In this document: positions 20,980-31,265 of the stretch, piece by piece
How positions within the stretch are numbered: the first letter of the stretch is position 1
Layout of the letters: every line of letters starts with the position of its first letter
From: Pegoplata infirma
Lineage: Eukaryota > Arthropoda > Insecta > Diptera > Anthomyiidae
Assembly (NCBI GenBank): GCA_963921195.1
Contig: OY992540.1
Coordinates: 172,269,896 to 172,333,895 of the forward strand
Length of the DNA stretch: 64,000 nucleotides
Direction of reading: 5' to 3'
Notes under the pieces: generated by a model
What the model was told of the DNA's origin: nothing
Seen by the model: the letters and a program-made list of their open reading frames with translations, nothing else
Databases searched by the model: none
Made by a program: the position numbers and the translations under genes

Positions 20980-23859
20980 TCTGATTGTTGGTTTGTCTGT
21001 CTGTCTGTCTGTCTTTCTGTCTGTCTGTCTGTCTGTCTGTTCCGCAATAAGTAAAGAACGGCTTAACGGATTTTCATGAAATTTTCACCACAGATAGTAC
21101 TAACCGAGGCGGGAACTATAGGCCATAAGAGACCGCGATCGGACAAAGGGGCGTAAAATGCCACGCCCCTTTGTACCATGCTGAAGCTATATCTGCCTGT
21201 CCGGCAATAACAGAAAAACGGCTTAACCGATTTTCATAAAATTTTCACCCCAGATGGTATTAACCGAGGCGGGAACTATAGGCCATAAGCGACCGCGGTC
21301 GGACAAATGGGCGTAAAATGCCGCGCCCCTTTGTACCATGCTGAAGCTATATCTGCCTGTTCCGCAATAAGTAAAGAACGGCTTAACCCATTTTCATGAA
21401 ATTTTCACCACAGATTGTACTAACCGAGGCGGAAACTATAGGCCGTAAGCGACAGCGATCGGATAAAGGGGCGTAAAATGCCACGCCCCTTTGTACCATG
21501 TTGAAGCTATATCTGCCTGTCCGGCAATAACAGAAAAACGGCTTAACCGATTTTCATGAAATTTTCACCACAGATAGTACTAACCGAGGCGGGATCTATA
21601 GGCCATAAGCGACCGCCATAGGACAAAGGGGCGTATAATGCCACGCCCCTTTGTACCATGCTAAAGACTGTTCTGCCTGTTCCGCAATAAGTAAAGGACG
21701 GCTTAACCCATTTTCATGATATTTTCACCACAGATAGTACTAACCGAGGCGGGAACTATAGGCAGCAAGCGACAGCGATCGGACAAAGGGGCGTAAAATG
21801 CCACGCCCCTTTGTACCATGCTGAAGCTATATCTGCCTGTTCCGCAATAGGTAAAGAGCGGCTTAACCCATTTTCATGAAATTTTCACCACAGATAGTAC
21901 TAACCGAGGCGGGAGCTATAGGCCATAAGCAACCGCGATCGGACAAATGGGCGTAAAATGCCACGCTCTTTGTACCATGTTAAAGCTATATCTGCCTGTC
22001 CGGCAACAACGGAAAAACGGCTGAATCGATTTTCATGAAATTTTCACCAGAGATAGAAAAATCCGCGATCGGAAAAAATGGGGGTAAAATGCCACGCCCC
22101 TTTGTACCATGCTGAAGCTATATCTGCCTGTTCCGCAATAAGTAAAGAACGGCTTAACCCATTTTCATGAAATTTTCACCACAGATAGTACTAACCGAGG
22201 CGGGAACTATAGGCCATAAGCGACCGCGATCGGACAAAGGGGCGTAAAATGCCACGCCCCTTTGTACCATGTTAAAGCTATATCTACCTGTCTGACAACA
22301 ACAGAAAAACGGCTAAATCGATTTTCATGAAATTTTCACCAGAGATAGAAAAACCCGCGATCGGAAAAAATGGGGGTAAAATGCCACGCCCCTTTGTACT
22401 ATACAGAAACTATGTCTGCCTGTTCCGCAATCACTGAAAAGCGATTTTACCGATTTCACTGAAATTTTTACCACAGATAGTACTAACCGAGGCGGAAACT
22501 ATGAGCCACAATAGAGGGCGATGGAAACAAGGGGCGTAAAATGTCACGCCCCTTTTAATTACACTGCAAGTTATTTCTTGCTTTTCCGCAATTACGCTTA
22601 AACGGCTGAGCTGTTTATCATGAAATTTTCACCACAGATAGTATTAACCGAAGCGAAAACTATGAGCCACAATAGAGGGCGATCAAAAAATGGCACGCCC
22701 CGTTGTATTACATTGAACGTTATTTCTTCCTGTTCCGTAATCACGCATAAACGGCTGAACCGATTTTAGTGAAATTTTTACCAATTATAGTACTAACCGA
22801 AGAGAAAACTATAGATTATAAATAGAGCGCATTTGCACAAAGAGGCGGAAAATGTCACGCCTCTTTGACACGCCCCTTTGTACTATACTGAACGTTTTTC
22901 GGAATGTTCCGTATTCATGCTTAAACGACTATACCGATTTAAATAAAAAATAATATAGCACGCCCCTTTTTATTTTATTAGATTAGGTCTGTTCCTTAAT
23001 AACGCTTAAACTACTAAGCCGATTTTAACAAAACATTTTCCAAAGACAGTACTAACAGAGGCGGGAACTTTAGTCTGTATCAACTGCAACGTCTTTTGCA
23101 ATGTACTGAAAGTTTATTCTGCCATTACGTAATCACGCTTAAACGGCGAACCCGATGTTATTATAATTTTTACCACAGCTATTTAGTACTTATTGAGGCG
23201 GAAACTATAGACAATTTATTTTTGTCTGATCCGTACTCACGCGTTAACGGTAAAACAAATTTAAAAACATTTTTCACCACAGATGGTATTTACTGTGTCG
23301 ATCGGGCCAAGGGGCTTAAAATGCAGCACCCCTTTGTATTAAATTAAAAAATATTTTTTTTTTCTGTATAATGGCACGCCACTTTGTAGGCAATATTAAA
23401 CAGCGACTGATAAAAAGGCATATAATGGCACGCCCCTTTGTACTTTAGTGAGAGTTATGTCTGCCTGTTCCGCGAACGTGGAAAAACTGCTGAGCAAATT
23501 TAATTGCAATTTTTATCACGAGCTAACCAATAGAGGAACTATAGGTCGCATGAGACCAAAATTTAACTAAATGCGTTAAATGCCACTCCCACTTAAACTT
23601 CAGTGAAAGTTATGTCTTTATTGAAATTTCCTTTTAAGCGCCATTACAGAAATACATTAATAAATATTGAAGAAATACATTAATATTAGGATTGTTCCCA
23701 TGACGGAGGAACACATACATAACATGTTTCCAACGCTGAGAAAAATCGAAAAAATCGACCAAACCTCAAATCACGAAGCAGTAATTAAACTGACTAATAA
23801 ATAACTCATTGATTATATATGTTTTTCAACCCGGGCAACGCCGGGTGCAAAACAGCTAG
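20980..23859 (+). mobile_element. Non-autonomous Helitron with ~160-bp tandem repeats
   Basis: The 3' end has the Helitron form: a perfect 6-bp stem ACCCGG-GCAACG-CCGGGT at 23829-23846, nine bases, then CTAG at 23856-23859 followed by host T. The 5' end begins TCTGATTG after host A (20979). No Rep/helicase frame is present. Almost the whole body (about 21055-23660) is a tandem array of units about 158-160 bp long. The insertion lies inside the long-TIR element 20804-24404. Confidence 0.8.
21055..23660 (+). repeat. Tandem array, ~160-bp units, inside the Helitron
   Basis: Each unit runs through 'TCCGCAATAAGTAAAGAACG', GCTTAACCGATTTTCATGAA, ATTTTCACCACAGATAGTAC, TAACCGAGGCGGGAACTATA, a GCGATCGGACAAAGG box and 'ATGCCACGCCCCTTTGTACC'. 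The first eight or so units are close copies; from about 22400 they decay and shorten. A (TCTG)n tract precedes the array at about 20995-21040. Confidence 0.9.
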
Positions 23860-24252
23860 TAAGTCATAAATTTATAACGAAGAATACGAGTAAGGTGTAA
23901 AATATATGATATTTTATAGGTTACGAGAAATGAAATAATATAGCATACCAGAAGATAATATATAAGGTGTTACGAGTAGTGAAAAAGTAATTTTGTATTA
24001 AATATACTCACGTGATTGTAAGTGAGTGTAAGTAGATAAACTATGCTCGTGAGTGTGTGTCGTTAGAAATTTCCTGTTGTGAGCCTATCTCTAGTTTAAA
24101 CTTATGCATTTTTTATAAAATAATTATTTTTTATGTTATTGTAATGCATTATGCCTCCAATTATAAATAATGCATTATTGCAAACTTTCAATAATACATA
24201 ATGTAACCAAATATAAGTCATCCATGATTTAATGTTTAGAAATAATAAATAT
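23860..24252. other. AT-rich loop segment between the Helitron and the right TIR
   Basis: It contains 'GTGATTGTAAGTGAGTG' text near 24013 and repeated TAATGCATTAT words near 24145-24180. No gene is supported. Confidence 0.4.
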
Positions 24253-24404
24253 GAAATTTTATACCTTACTGGTATTCTTTGTGATAATGTGGATGCATTA
24301 CTTTGAGTCTCATCGCCTGTTAAAATCATCAATGCTGCAATGTATAAAATAAGAGATCCTATACCTTATTTTATACCTTATTTGGTAATCTAAGTTTTGC
24401 TGGG

Positions 24405-24535
24405 TAGCTTCTGAAAAAGCTTAAAAAATTTTATTGAAATAAATTTTTTTATATTTTTTATAATAAGAAGATTTTCAAAAAATTTTAAAAAATAGTAGAA
24501 ATGTATTATTGGTAAAGTTAAGTACACCAAATAAA
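24405..24535 (-). repeat. Fragment of the GCTTCTGAAAAAACTTAAAA repeat
   Basis: 'GCTTCTGAAAAAGCTTAAAA', 'ATTGAAATAAATTTTT' and 'AAAGTTAAGTACACCA' match, in order, the tandem family at 44040-46330. Confidence 0.55.
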
Positions 24536-24690
24536 AGTGAAAATTCGGCACCATGAAAAATGACCCCAATGCAAAATGGCCCCAAAACGAAAATGAAAAA
24601 TGGCCCCAAATTTTTATATGGAGTACAACAACACGAAAATTTGGGGTCATTTTTCCTAGTTATTTGGGGTAATTTTTCATATTAATTTTG
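24536..24690 (-). repeat. GGGGCCATTTTTCAT-family repeat, copy 1
   Basis: The reverse complement contains several GGGGCCATTTTTCATTTT words and ends GGTGCCGAATTTTC. It matches 43800-44040, including the junction to the neighbouring GCTTCTGAAAA family. Other copies are at 32722-32830 and 33733-33840. Confidence 0.65.
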
Positions 24691-24925
24691 GGCAAGGATG
24701 GGTACCAATTCGATAAAAGTATTGGTATTGGTTTTTAAAATTATATTAGTATTGGTATAGGTATTGGTTTTCATTTTTTGTTGAATTGGTATAGGTTTCG
24801 GTATTGGTTTTGAATTATTTAGGTATTGGGTATTGGTATTGGTTTTAGCCTCGAATGGTATCGGTTTTTAATAAGTATTGGTATTTATCTTATATCGGTT
24901 TTGGTATTTGTATGCAAAAGGTTTT
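24691..24925 (+). repeat. GGTATTGGTTTT simple-sequence array
   Basis: Irregular copies of GGTATTGGTTTTTAA follow a GATGGGTACCAATTC boundary. The same boundary and array occur at 32483-32715 and in inverted orientation at 33848-34080. The array is low-complexity and noncoding. Confidence 0.7.
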
Positions 24926-24989
24926 GTCGTTAATATTAATTTATTTAACGTACGTCGTCCTTCTGTCCGCCCCATAGTGCACACTGGGG

Positions 24990-25620
24990 CGTGATGGTAG
25001 GTTTTTTGGCCAAAAGTCTCTACAGGTCGTAAATGTTAACCGATCTTTTTGAAATTCAGAAATTAATTCTATATTAAGGTAATTAATAAGTGCCTTGAAA
25101 GTTTTTGAAATCGGACCTACAAGGAAACTATTTCAGGGTGGACACTTTATTTTTAATCAAATTCACAGATGTTATAGATGAATCAAATGAAGAGACATTT
25201 GTCTTTTGTTTATGTATTTGAATTAGAGATGGTCTGTGATCGCGTTATTTGCGTGACTCAAAAAACCACGTGATTCAGGCGTGAGCGATTTTTATTTAAA
25301 TCACGTGATTATTGAGCGATTTTCGTTTAAATAAAGTGACTATATTAGGGTAGGTTAACCTAACGTAACCTAGGGTAATAAATAAGTGCCTTGAAACTTT
25401 TTGGATTCAGACCTACAAGGAAATTTTTCCAAGGGTGGACACTTTATTTTAATTTAAATTTACAGATGTTATAGATTAAACAAATGAAGAAACACTTGTC
25501 TCTTGTTTATGTATTTAAATTGAAGATGGTCGCTGGTCCCGTGATTTGCCTCAAAAAAGTGATTTTCATTTAAATCACGTGATCTTGAGTTAAAAAATTC
25601 TAAGTAAGTGCCTAGAGAGT
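24990..25620 (+). repeat. Tandem duplication, ~295-bp units
   Basis: Unit A (about 25080-25375) and unit B (about 25376-25605) share 'AATAAGTGCCTTGAAA', 'CCTACAAGGAAA', 'GGGTGGACACTTTATTTT', 'ACAGATGTTATAGAT', 'TTGTTTATGTATTTAAATTG' and 'AAATCACGTGAT'. A third start (AAGTAAGTGCCT) follows at about 25600. The upstream piece 24990-25020, with GCACACTGGG and GGCCAAAAGTCT, resembles the start of the 3.7-kb tandem family. Confidence 0.65.
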
Positions 25621-25719
25621 GGGTCGAATTTTTGCGTGAAGGATTTTTTTTTTTTGAAAAACCCCTTTATAAAAAATATATAAAAAAAAATTGTGGAAAC
25701 CTCATTTTTAACTCATCGT

Positions 25720-25970
25720 TATCAAAAGTTCTACGCCCTTTCAAAAAACTGTCTGGGCCAGAATTATCCTTTCTATCCCAACTTTCCAAAAAATTTGCCC
25801 GCTTGTGTCCGTTTTCAAAAATGGAATTAAAATAAATTTTATAAAAAAATAAAATTATAAAAAAATTCTAATTTTTTTTGAAAACTCCACGCCCTTTCAA
25901 AAAACAGTTTGGACCAGAATTATCCTTTTTATCCATACTTTACAAAAAACTTGCCCGCTTGTGCCAGTCA
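25720..25970 (+). repeat. Tandem pair of ~110-bp units
   Basis: 'ACGCCCTTTCAAAAAACTGT', 'CCAGAATTATCCTTTCTATC' and 'TTGCCCGCTTGTG' in 25725-25810 recur with few changes in 25885-25965, separated by an AT-rich linker. Confidence 0.65.
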
Positions 25971-25979
25971 ACACATGCC

Positions 25980-26100
25980 TATTCACACCTGAGGTAAAAT
26001 CTCGTTCGAACGAGATTTCTATCATATGGTCTGTATCATTTTATACACAACCATATGATCGAAATCTCGTTCGAACAAGATTTCACCTTAGGTGTGAATT
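25980..26100. mobile_element. ~120-bp hairpin MITE
   Basis: Arms of about 48 bp, starting TTCACACCTGAGGTAAAATC and ending with its inverted copy 'CACCTTAGGTGTGAA', enclose a loop of about 20 bp. Each arm itself contains the palindrome ATCTCGTTCGAACGAGAT (one copy changed to AACAAG). This gives a hairpin of hairpins. Confidence 0.65.
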
Positions 26101-26922
26101 GGGTATAAGATTCAATTTTATTTTTCCTTTTTTGGAAAAATGTACTTTTTTAGTGAAATTAGCACCGGCAGATCTTAAAAATCTTGTCAAAAAAAATGTT
26201 TAATATTCCGTTATTCCAGAAAAGCCATATAAATTGCGGTGGTAAGGCGAGATATTTTTTTATTGCAGAAAGATGACATTTGTAACAAAATATACCTGAA
26301 ATTCATCCTTTCATACATATTTTTTTAAGTGATTGAAATGGGTTATCGTGCAGGGGCCCCTTTTTCGATTTTAGATCTTTTTGTAATTACACGGGCAAAT
26401 TTTTTTCTTATATGGAGTTCACACAACAAGTTGTTTAACAAAACACCAGTAACTGAATAAAAACGTTATGGATACAGAACAAATAATTTTTTAAACACGT
26501 AGCCCTTAAACTCTCAAAAATAGCAAGTGTGAACCGCACATTATGCATTCTTAAATTCTTTTATAATATGATTGTGCCTCTAATAAAACAAACAATTTTT
26601 TTTTCTGGATTCTGGTGTTGTGACATATAATTTTGTAACGACTGCTTGATTAAAATTTTGGGATTTCCAAAAAAGGACATAAGTATTTTTTTTACAACGC
26701 AAAGAACAGTGCAGTGACATTCAATATGTGTGCATCACATATTGCAAAAGAAAAAATTTCATTACAGAAAAGGTCTAAATTTTTTAAGATATATTTTTAT
26801 TAGGGGTCATAAAAATCACGTAACGTGACAAAAAAATATTTGTTTTATGTTTTTATGGCCTTTAGAATTCAAGTAGCTAACTCCTTTTTGTTATATGACT
26901 TTGCATGCAAACGATGTAACAT
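26101..26922. other. Noncoding flank of the full-length LINE
   Basis: It is AT-rich, with no repeats or frames recognised. It ends at the target-site duplication of the LINE. Confidence 0.4.
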
Positions 26923-26935
26923 CTTTTGTAAACAT
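26923..26935. repeat. LINE target-site duplication, upstream copy
   Basis: CTTTTGTAAACAT recurs exactly at 31776-31788. The LINE 26936-31775 lies precisely between the two. Confidence 0.85.
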
Positions 26936-27088
26936 GAAAAAATCTGGCAACCTTGATGTAACAACATTAAAAAAGCGGAAAATTTTTGTTTATTTTGCGA
27001 ATATTATTTTATTTTGATAAATTTTTAACACTGCTACAGGCAATTAAATTGCTATTGGTAGCAATTTGGTATCTTCATACCCGTTGTG

Positions 27089-28369
27089 ATGGAGGATGAC
27101 GACCTACCGTCTGGTAGCCAGCCCATGGGCGAAATTCCAATGGACGTAATTGGTGTTGACAATTGTACTAAAAGAAGAAGAGTTGATGGCGCGACTCCTC
27201 CAGCTATTGTGGATGTGTCGGGCTTGAATGGGGCTGCTCCCAACCGACATAACAGATTTGCTGCCCTTGCAGATTTGGAGATTCCAATCGAAAAAAATGT
27301 CAGTCGTAAAGGCACTGGTAATCCATCGTCTTTGCCTAATGAGCAAACTACTACTACAGGCAAGTTCTTTTGCCCCCCGATTTTTCTGTACAACGTCAAC
27401 ATAAAGCGACTTGTACAGCAACTTGAAGAAATTACGCCGAAAATTTTGTTTAAAATAAAAAATGTAAATCAGCATAAAAGTAAACTCTATATGTCAGATG
27501 CTACAGTACATGCTGACATGATGGCCCTTTTAAAGGAAAAGAAAATCAGCTCATACTCGTTCACTCCTAAGGAAAATAAGCAAATGTCCTTGGTCATACG
27601 TGGGTTATATTACGATACTGAAATTAATGAAATTCAGTCTGCCTTAGACATTTCTGTTCCTGGTGTGATATCTAAGGTGTCCAAGTTTACAACAAAATTT
27701 TCATTGAAAAATGATTTTGATACTGGGCTCTTTCTTGTGACTTTGGTGCCTGGGAAAAAATTAAATGATGTTTCCCACATAAAATTCTTGCTCAGTCAAT
27801 GTATTGTTTGGGAAAAACCAAAAAGAAAGGATAACGAGATCCAATGCCGCAACTGTCAACTCTGGGGACATATTGCGAAAAATTGTAATGCACAATTTAA
27901 ATGTGTTAAGTGCAATCTAAAACATGAGCCCAAAGAGTGCTCCCGTAACAATGAGCAGGAAAAAACAACATCCGAACCATGCTGTGTAAACTGTGGTGAA
28001 TCTGGCCATCCAGCTAACTGGCGTGGCTGCCCTGCATTTAAGAAATATCTTAATAACAAAAAGGAGCGTTTAAAAAAAGCACGCGAGGAAAGAACAACAG
28101 TATCAAACAACGTTGACAGAGCTTTACGGTCTGCGCCAGTTACACAGGGTAGGTCTTATGCCAGTCATTTCCACTCAAATGAAAATGTTCCAAAATCATC
28201 AATAATTCAGGAGTTTATGAAACTCGCTGATTTTTTCATGGGACCTGAGCTGACCTTAGAGCAAGAAATTAACAAATTTCTTGGTGAATACAGAATCATG
28301 TCTGAAATAGATGCAAAAGCAGAGTTTTTGCGCCTCTTCAATAAAGTTAAAAGCTCCAATGGGCCTTAG
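27089..28369 (+). CDS. LINE ORF1: Gag-like RNA-binding protein with three zinc knuckles
   Basis: ORF1 proteins of Jockey/I-type LINEs bind the element RNA. The first ATG is at 27089 (MEDDDLPSGSQPMG), giving about 426 residues. The middle is a basic, RRM/PRE-C2HC-like segment. The C-terminal third has CRNCQLWGHIAKNC (CX2CX4HX4C), CVKCNLKHEPKEC (CX2CX3HX4C) and CVNCGESGHPANWRGC (CX2CX4HX6C), the usual set for these gags. Its stop codon overlaps the likely ORF2 start by 11 nt, which suggests coupled translation or reinitiation. The inverted copy at the right of the palindrome lacks everything before position 28088. Confidence 0.9.
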   Translation: MEDDDLPSGSQPMGEIPMDVIGVDNCTKRRRVDGATPPAIVDVSGLNGAAPNRHNRFAALADLEIPIEKNVSRKGTGNPSSLPNEQTTTTGKFFCPPIFLYNVNIKRLVQQLEEITPKILFKIKNVNQHKSKLYMSDATVHADMMALLKEKKISSYSFTPKENKQMSLVIRGLYYDTEINEIQSALDISVPGVISKVSKFTTKFSLKNDFDTGLFLVTLVPGKKLNDVSHIKFLLSQCIVWEKPKRKDNEIQCRNCQLWGHIAKNCNAQFKCVKCNLKHEPKECSRNNEQEKTTSEPCCVNCGESGHPANWRGCPAFKKYLNNKKERLKKAREERTTVSNNVDRALRSAPVTQGRSYASHFHSNENVPKSSIIQEFMKLADFFMGPELTLEQEINKFLGEYRIMSEIDAKAEFLRLFNKVKSSNGP

Positions 28370-31265
28370 ACTTCTTAACCTCCTGTCCTTCAATGTAAGA
28401 TCTCTTGTGGAAACAAGTCGTCGAATAGATCTTAATAATACATTATTTCACAACAACATTGACATTGGCTTCATTCAAGAATGCCATCTGAAAAAAAATA
28501 GAAAAGTAGTACTTAGAGGTTACAACTTTTTGTATGATAACTCACCTATTGGAGTGGCCATTGTCATAAAAGAAAAAATTTTATACAGTCGTTATAGTAT
28601 TGGGGGCATAAAGTTTTTTTGCACCTTTATTACAATAGAATCCAATTCAAATGGTTCACGGAAAAAATTTTTAATTGGATCTGTATACATACCCTGCAAT
28701 TTTCCTACGTTGGAGATTTACGATGGACTTAGCAAAATATTAGACGCGGCTAGTAGTTTTGATGGCATTATATTGGGCGGGGATTTAAACGCAAAAAACC
28801 AGGAATGGGGTGATACTATTGAGAATTCTAATGGTAAAGTCCTACACAGTTGGCTTCAGGACCATGCAGTAGACGTTTTACGCCTCTGTGACAATTGTCC
28901 ATCCTTTCCAAATGGTTCTTCATTCCTAGATCACTTTCTGGTTAGTGCTTACCTTATTAACGACAGTCTCCCAAATTTTAAAACGTCAAGCCTCCCAACA
29001 TTTTCGGACCATTTTCCAATCAAGCTGGAACTACAATTAGATTCATCTGAGTTTGTAATGCGTTCTCCACGTTTCTCTAATTCTTATAAAAAAACCAACT
29101 GGAATCTGTTTCGTCGCGACATGGAAATCTCTTCTCTAAGTATTATGCCTGCCGAGGATAAAAACTTGCAAAATATTGAAATTGATGACCTAATTAACGA
29201 ATTTAATTCCAATTTTAATTCAATTCATAATGCCCACTCAGAAAGAATTGAATTTAAAAACAACAAGATTCCATTGTCAGAACAAGTAAAAAAATACTTC
29301 TCTATTAAGCATAGATGGCAGAGGGAGTTGAAAAAAATCTATCACCGTACGGGAAATAGACTTAGCTATGAATACAACATATTGTCTAAACAAATACAAC
29401 TGCTTAAAACCATTATCAAGGAACTTGTTAACTTGGATCAAGCTAAAAAGTTCAATGAGAGATTAGAAAATATTAGGCCTGGTCCCAAAGCTTTTAAAGA
29501 AATCTACAATGTTATCGGTAACAAAAAATCCCCTTTTTGTCAACAAATTTTTTTAAATGATACCGTTATAACTGATGACAATGAAAATGCCAATCATTTC
29601 CTTAATTATTATTCATCAGTATATTCTGAGGAACTTCCAGAAAGAGCTGTCACCGATCTGGATCAGCGTGTTTCTTCATGTCTGAATGTTGTTTCTGATC
29701 ACATTTACTCATTTGACAGATCATTTAACGCTTTGGAGAGCAATGATTCTTACCACTTCACCAATTTCCAAACAGTTAAAGGCATCGTAAAGGTTATTAA
29801 CAACAAGAAATCTTATGGTATTGATGGGATTTCGAATTTTGTGATTAGAAAGTTCCCCGACACCACTCTGAACCTGTTGACAATTGTTTTCAATAACTGC
29901 CTTAATAATGGATACTTCCCCACAGTGTGGAAGTCAGCTAAGATCATACCCATCAAGAAGGGAAAAAACAGCGATAAGATTGAAGACTTCCGTCCAATAT
30001 CAATGTTATCAAATATTGGTAAGATTTTTGAGCACATCCTGAAATTGAAGCTTGAAAATGAATTTGTGATCAACCCAGTGTCAGCATACCAATTTGGCTT
30101 TAAACGGTACCATTCTACACAGCATGCGCTTTTAAAATTTCATACTGATGTCGTTAACAATTTGAGAAATAAAATCTGCACGGTAGCCATATCCCTTGAC
30201 ATTGAAAAGGCGTTTGATTCAGCATGCCACAAGGGAATTATGTACAAGCTGGTGGATCTTAATATAGACCCATTTTTAATCAAATTGTTTTACAGTTATT
30301 TTTCGGACCGAAAATTTAGCGTTCAAATCAACGATGCATCTTCCAACATTGGTGCGGTTAAAAGCGGTGTTCCTCAAGGGAGTGTGCTGGCGCCGTTTTT
30401 ATTTAACATTTTTCTACACGATTTTCCCCACTCGGTTGGAAATTCAAAGGCAATTCTGTATGCGGACGACTGCATGATATATTCTCATGACGAATCCCCT
30501 ATACTGGCTCTGAATAGTGCGGCCCTCCACCTCGGAGCTATAAACGTTTTTTACAAAACCTGGGGCATTAGAATAAATGCTTCCAAATCTGAGGCCATTT
30601 GCATTAGAAACGCATCTGGAAAGTGCGCAAGATTTGTGGTGCCGCAAAGCAAACTTCTTCATCTATCTCTTGATGGTGCTGAGATACCTTTCAAGTCTAA
30701 TATCAAATACCTTGGTGTTAATTTTAATAACTTGTTAAAATTTAATCATCATGGAAGACTGCTTCTTACAAAAGCAAAGCGCATCTCTGGTATGTTTTCC
30801 AGTCTGATGAACAGTAGATTTCTTCCCCAGAATACAAAGCTTTTGCTGTACAAGGTCGCAATTCGATCAGTCATGGTATATGCATTTCCGATCTGGTTCA
30901 CCATTTCCCCTATTGTGGCCAAAGAGTTGGAAATTTTTGAACGGAAAATATTGCGGAAGTGCATAAACAGGAATTTTGAGAATTATACGAAAAGATTTTC
31001 TAACAAATATATCTACGAAAACTCCTCGGTCGTGCCCTTTTGTAGATATGCACTGATGCTACAAAATAAGTTTGTTAATAATCTCGCCCATAATGACAAC
31101 ACCTTTATGAACGAGATTTTTGATGCTGAAAAAAACACGAATTGGTCAACATATCCTTATATCTCACCAATTGGTGTCCTTTCGGAAAATTTTGATGAAG
31201 TGCCGGTCTTGTTTATGCTGCCAGATTTTTACCAAAAGACTCATCCTGGCTCTCATAGAGGCTAG
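28359..31265 (+). CDS. LINE ORF2: APE endonuclease and reverse transcriptase
   Basis: ORF2 nicks target DNA and copies the LINE RNA at the nick. I prefer the ATG at 28359 (MGLRLLNLLSFNVRSLVE), overlapping the ORF1 stop, because FNVRSL is the normal start of the endonuclease; the frame is also open from 28311. Endonuclease motifs are IQECHLKK, GGDLNAKNQEWG (around residue 137) and SDHFPIKLEL. RT motifs are 'VAISLDIEKAFDSACHKG', 'SGVPQGSVLAPFLFNIF' and ILYADDCMIY (around residue 700). It is about 968 residues, ending FYQKTHPGSHRG, with no RNase H. The frame is intact and the catalytic residues are present. Confidence 0.92.
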   Translation: MGLRLLNLLSFNVRSLVETSRRIDLNNTLFHNNIDIGFIQECHLKKNRKVVLRGYNFLYDNSPIGVAIVIKEKILYSRYSIGGIKFFCTFITIESNSNGSRKKFLIGSVYIPCNFPTLEIYDGLSKILDAASSFDGIILGGDLNAKNQEWGDTIENSNGKVLHSWLQDHAVDVLRLCDNCPSFPNGSSFLDHFLVSAYLINDSLPNFKTSSLPTFSDHFPIKLELQLDSSEFVMRSPRFSNSYKKTNWNLFRRDMEISSLSIMPAEDKNLQNIEIDDLINEFNSNFNSIHNAHSERIEFKNNKIPLSEQVKKYFSIKHRWQRELKKIYHRTGNRLSYEYNILSKQIQLLKTIIKELVNLDQAKKFNERLENIRPGPKAFKEIYNVIGNKKSPFCQQIFLNDTVITDDNENANHFLNYYSSVYSEELPERAVTDLDQRVSSCLNVVSDHIYSFDRSFNALESNDSYHFTNFQTVKGIVKVINNKKSYGIDGISNFVIRKFPDTTLNLLTIVFNNCLNNGYFPTVWKSAKIIPIKKGKNSDKIEDFRPISMLSNIGKIFEHILKLKLENEFVINPVSAYQFGFKRYHSTQHALLKFHTDVVNNLRNKICTVAISLDIEKAFDSACHKGIMYKLVDLNIDPFLIKLFYSYFSDRKFSVQINDASSNIGAVKSGVPQGSVLAPFLFNIFLHDFPHSVGNSKAILYADDCMIYSHDESPILALNSAALHLGAINVFYKTWGIRINASKSEAICIRNASGKCARFVVPQSKLLHLSLDGAEIPFKSNIKYLGVNFNNLLKFNHHGRLLLTKAKRISGMFSSLMNSRFLPQNTKLLLYKVAIRSVMVYAFPIWFTISPIVAKELEIFERKILRKCINRNFENYTKRFSNKYIYENSSVVPFCRYALMLQNKFVNNLAHNDNTFMNEIFDAEKNTNWSTYPYISPIGVLSENFDEVPVLFMLPDFYQKTHPGSHRG

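Larger units (their letters stand above)
20804..24404. mobile_element. Long-TIR element (~150-bp arms) hosting a Helitron
   Basis: The arm 20804-20955 starts CCCAGCAAAACTTAGATTAC and reappears inverted at 24253-24404, ending GTAATCTAAGTTTTGCTGGG. Shared blocks include 'AAGGTATAAAATAAGGTATA' and 'GATGAGACTCAAAGTAATGC'. Between the arms lie a Helitron (20980-23859) and about 390 bp of AT-rich DNA (23860-24252) containing TAATGCATTATTG words. No convincing target-site duplication was found. The unit looks like a foldback or MITE whose loop received the Helitron. Confidence 0.65.

Noticed and set aside
21055..23660. CRISPR array or multicopy small-RNA gene cluster
   Set aside because: The ~160-bp units are continuous and lie within Helitron termini. 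There is no RNA-gene structure or constant promoter that I can see.
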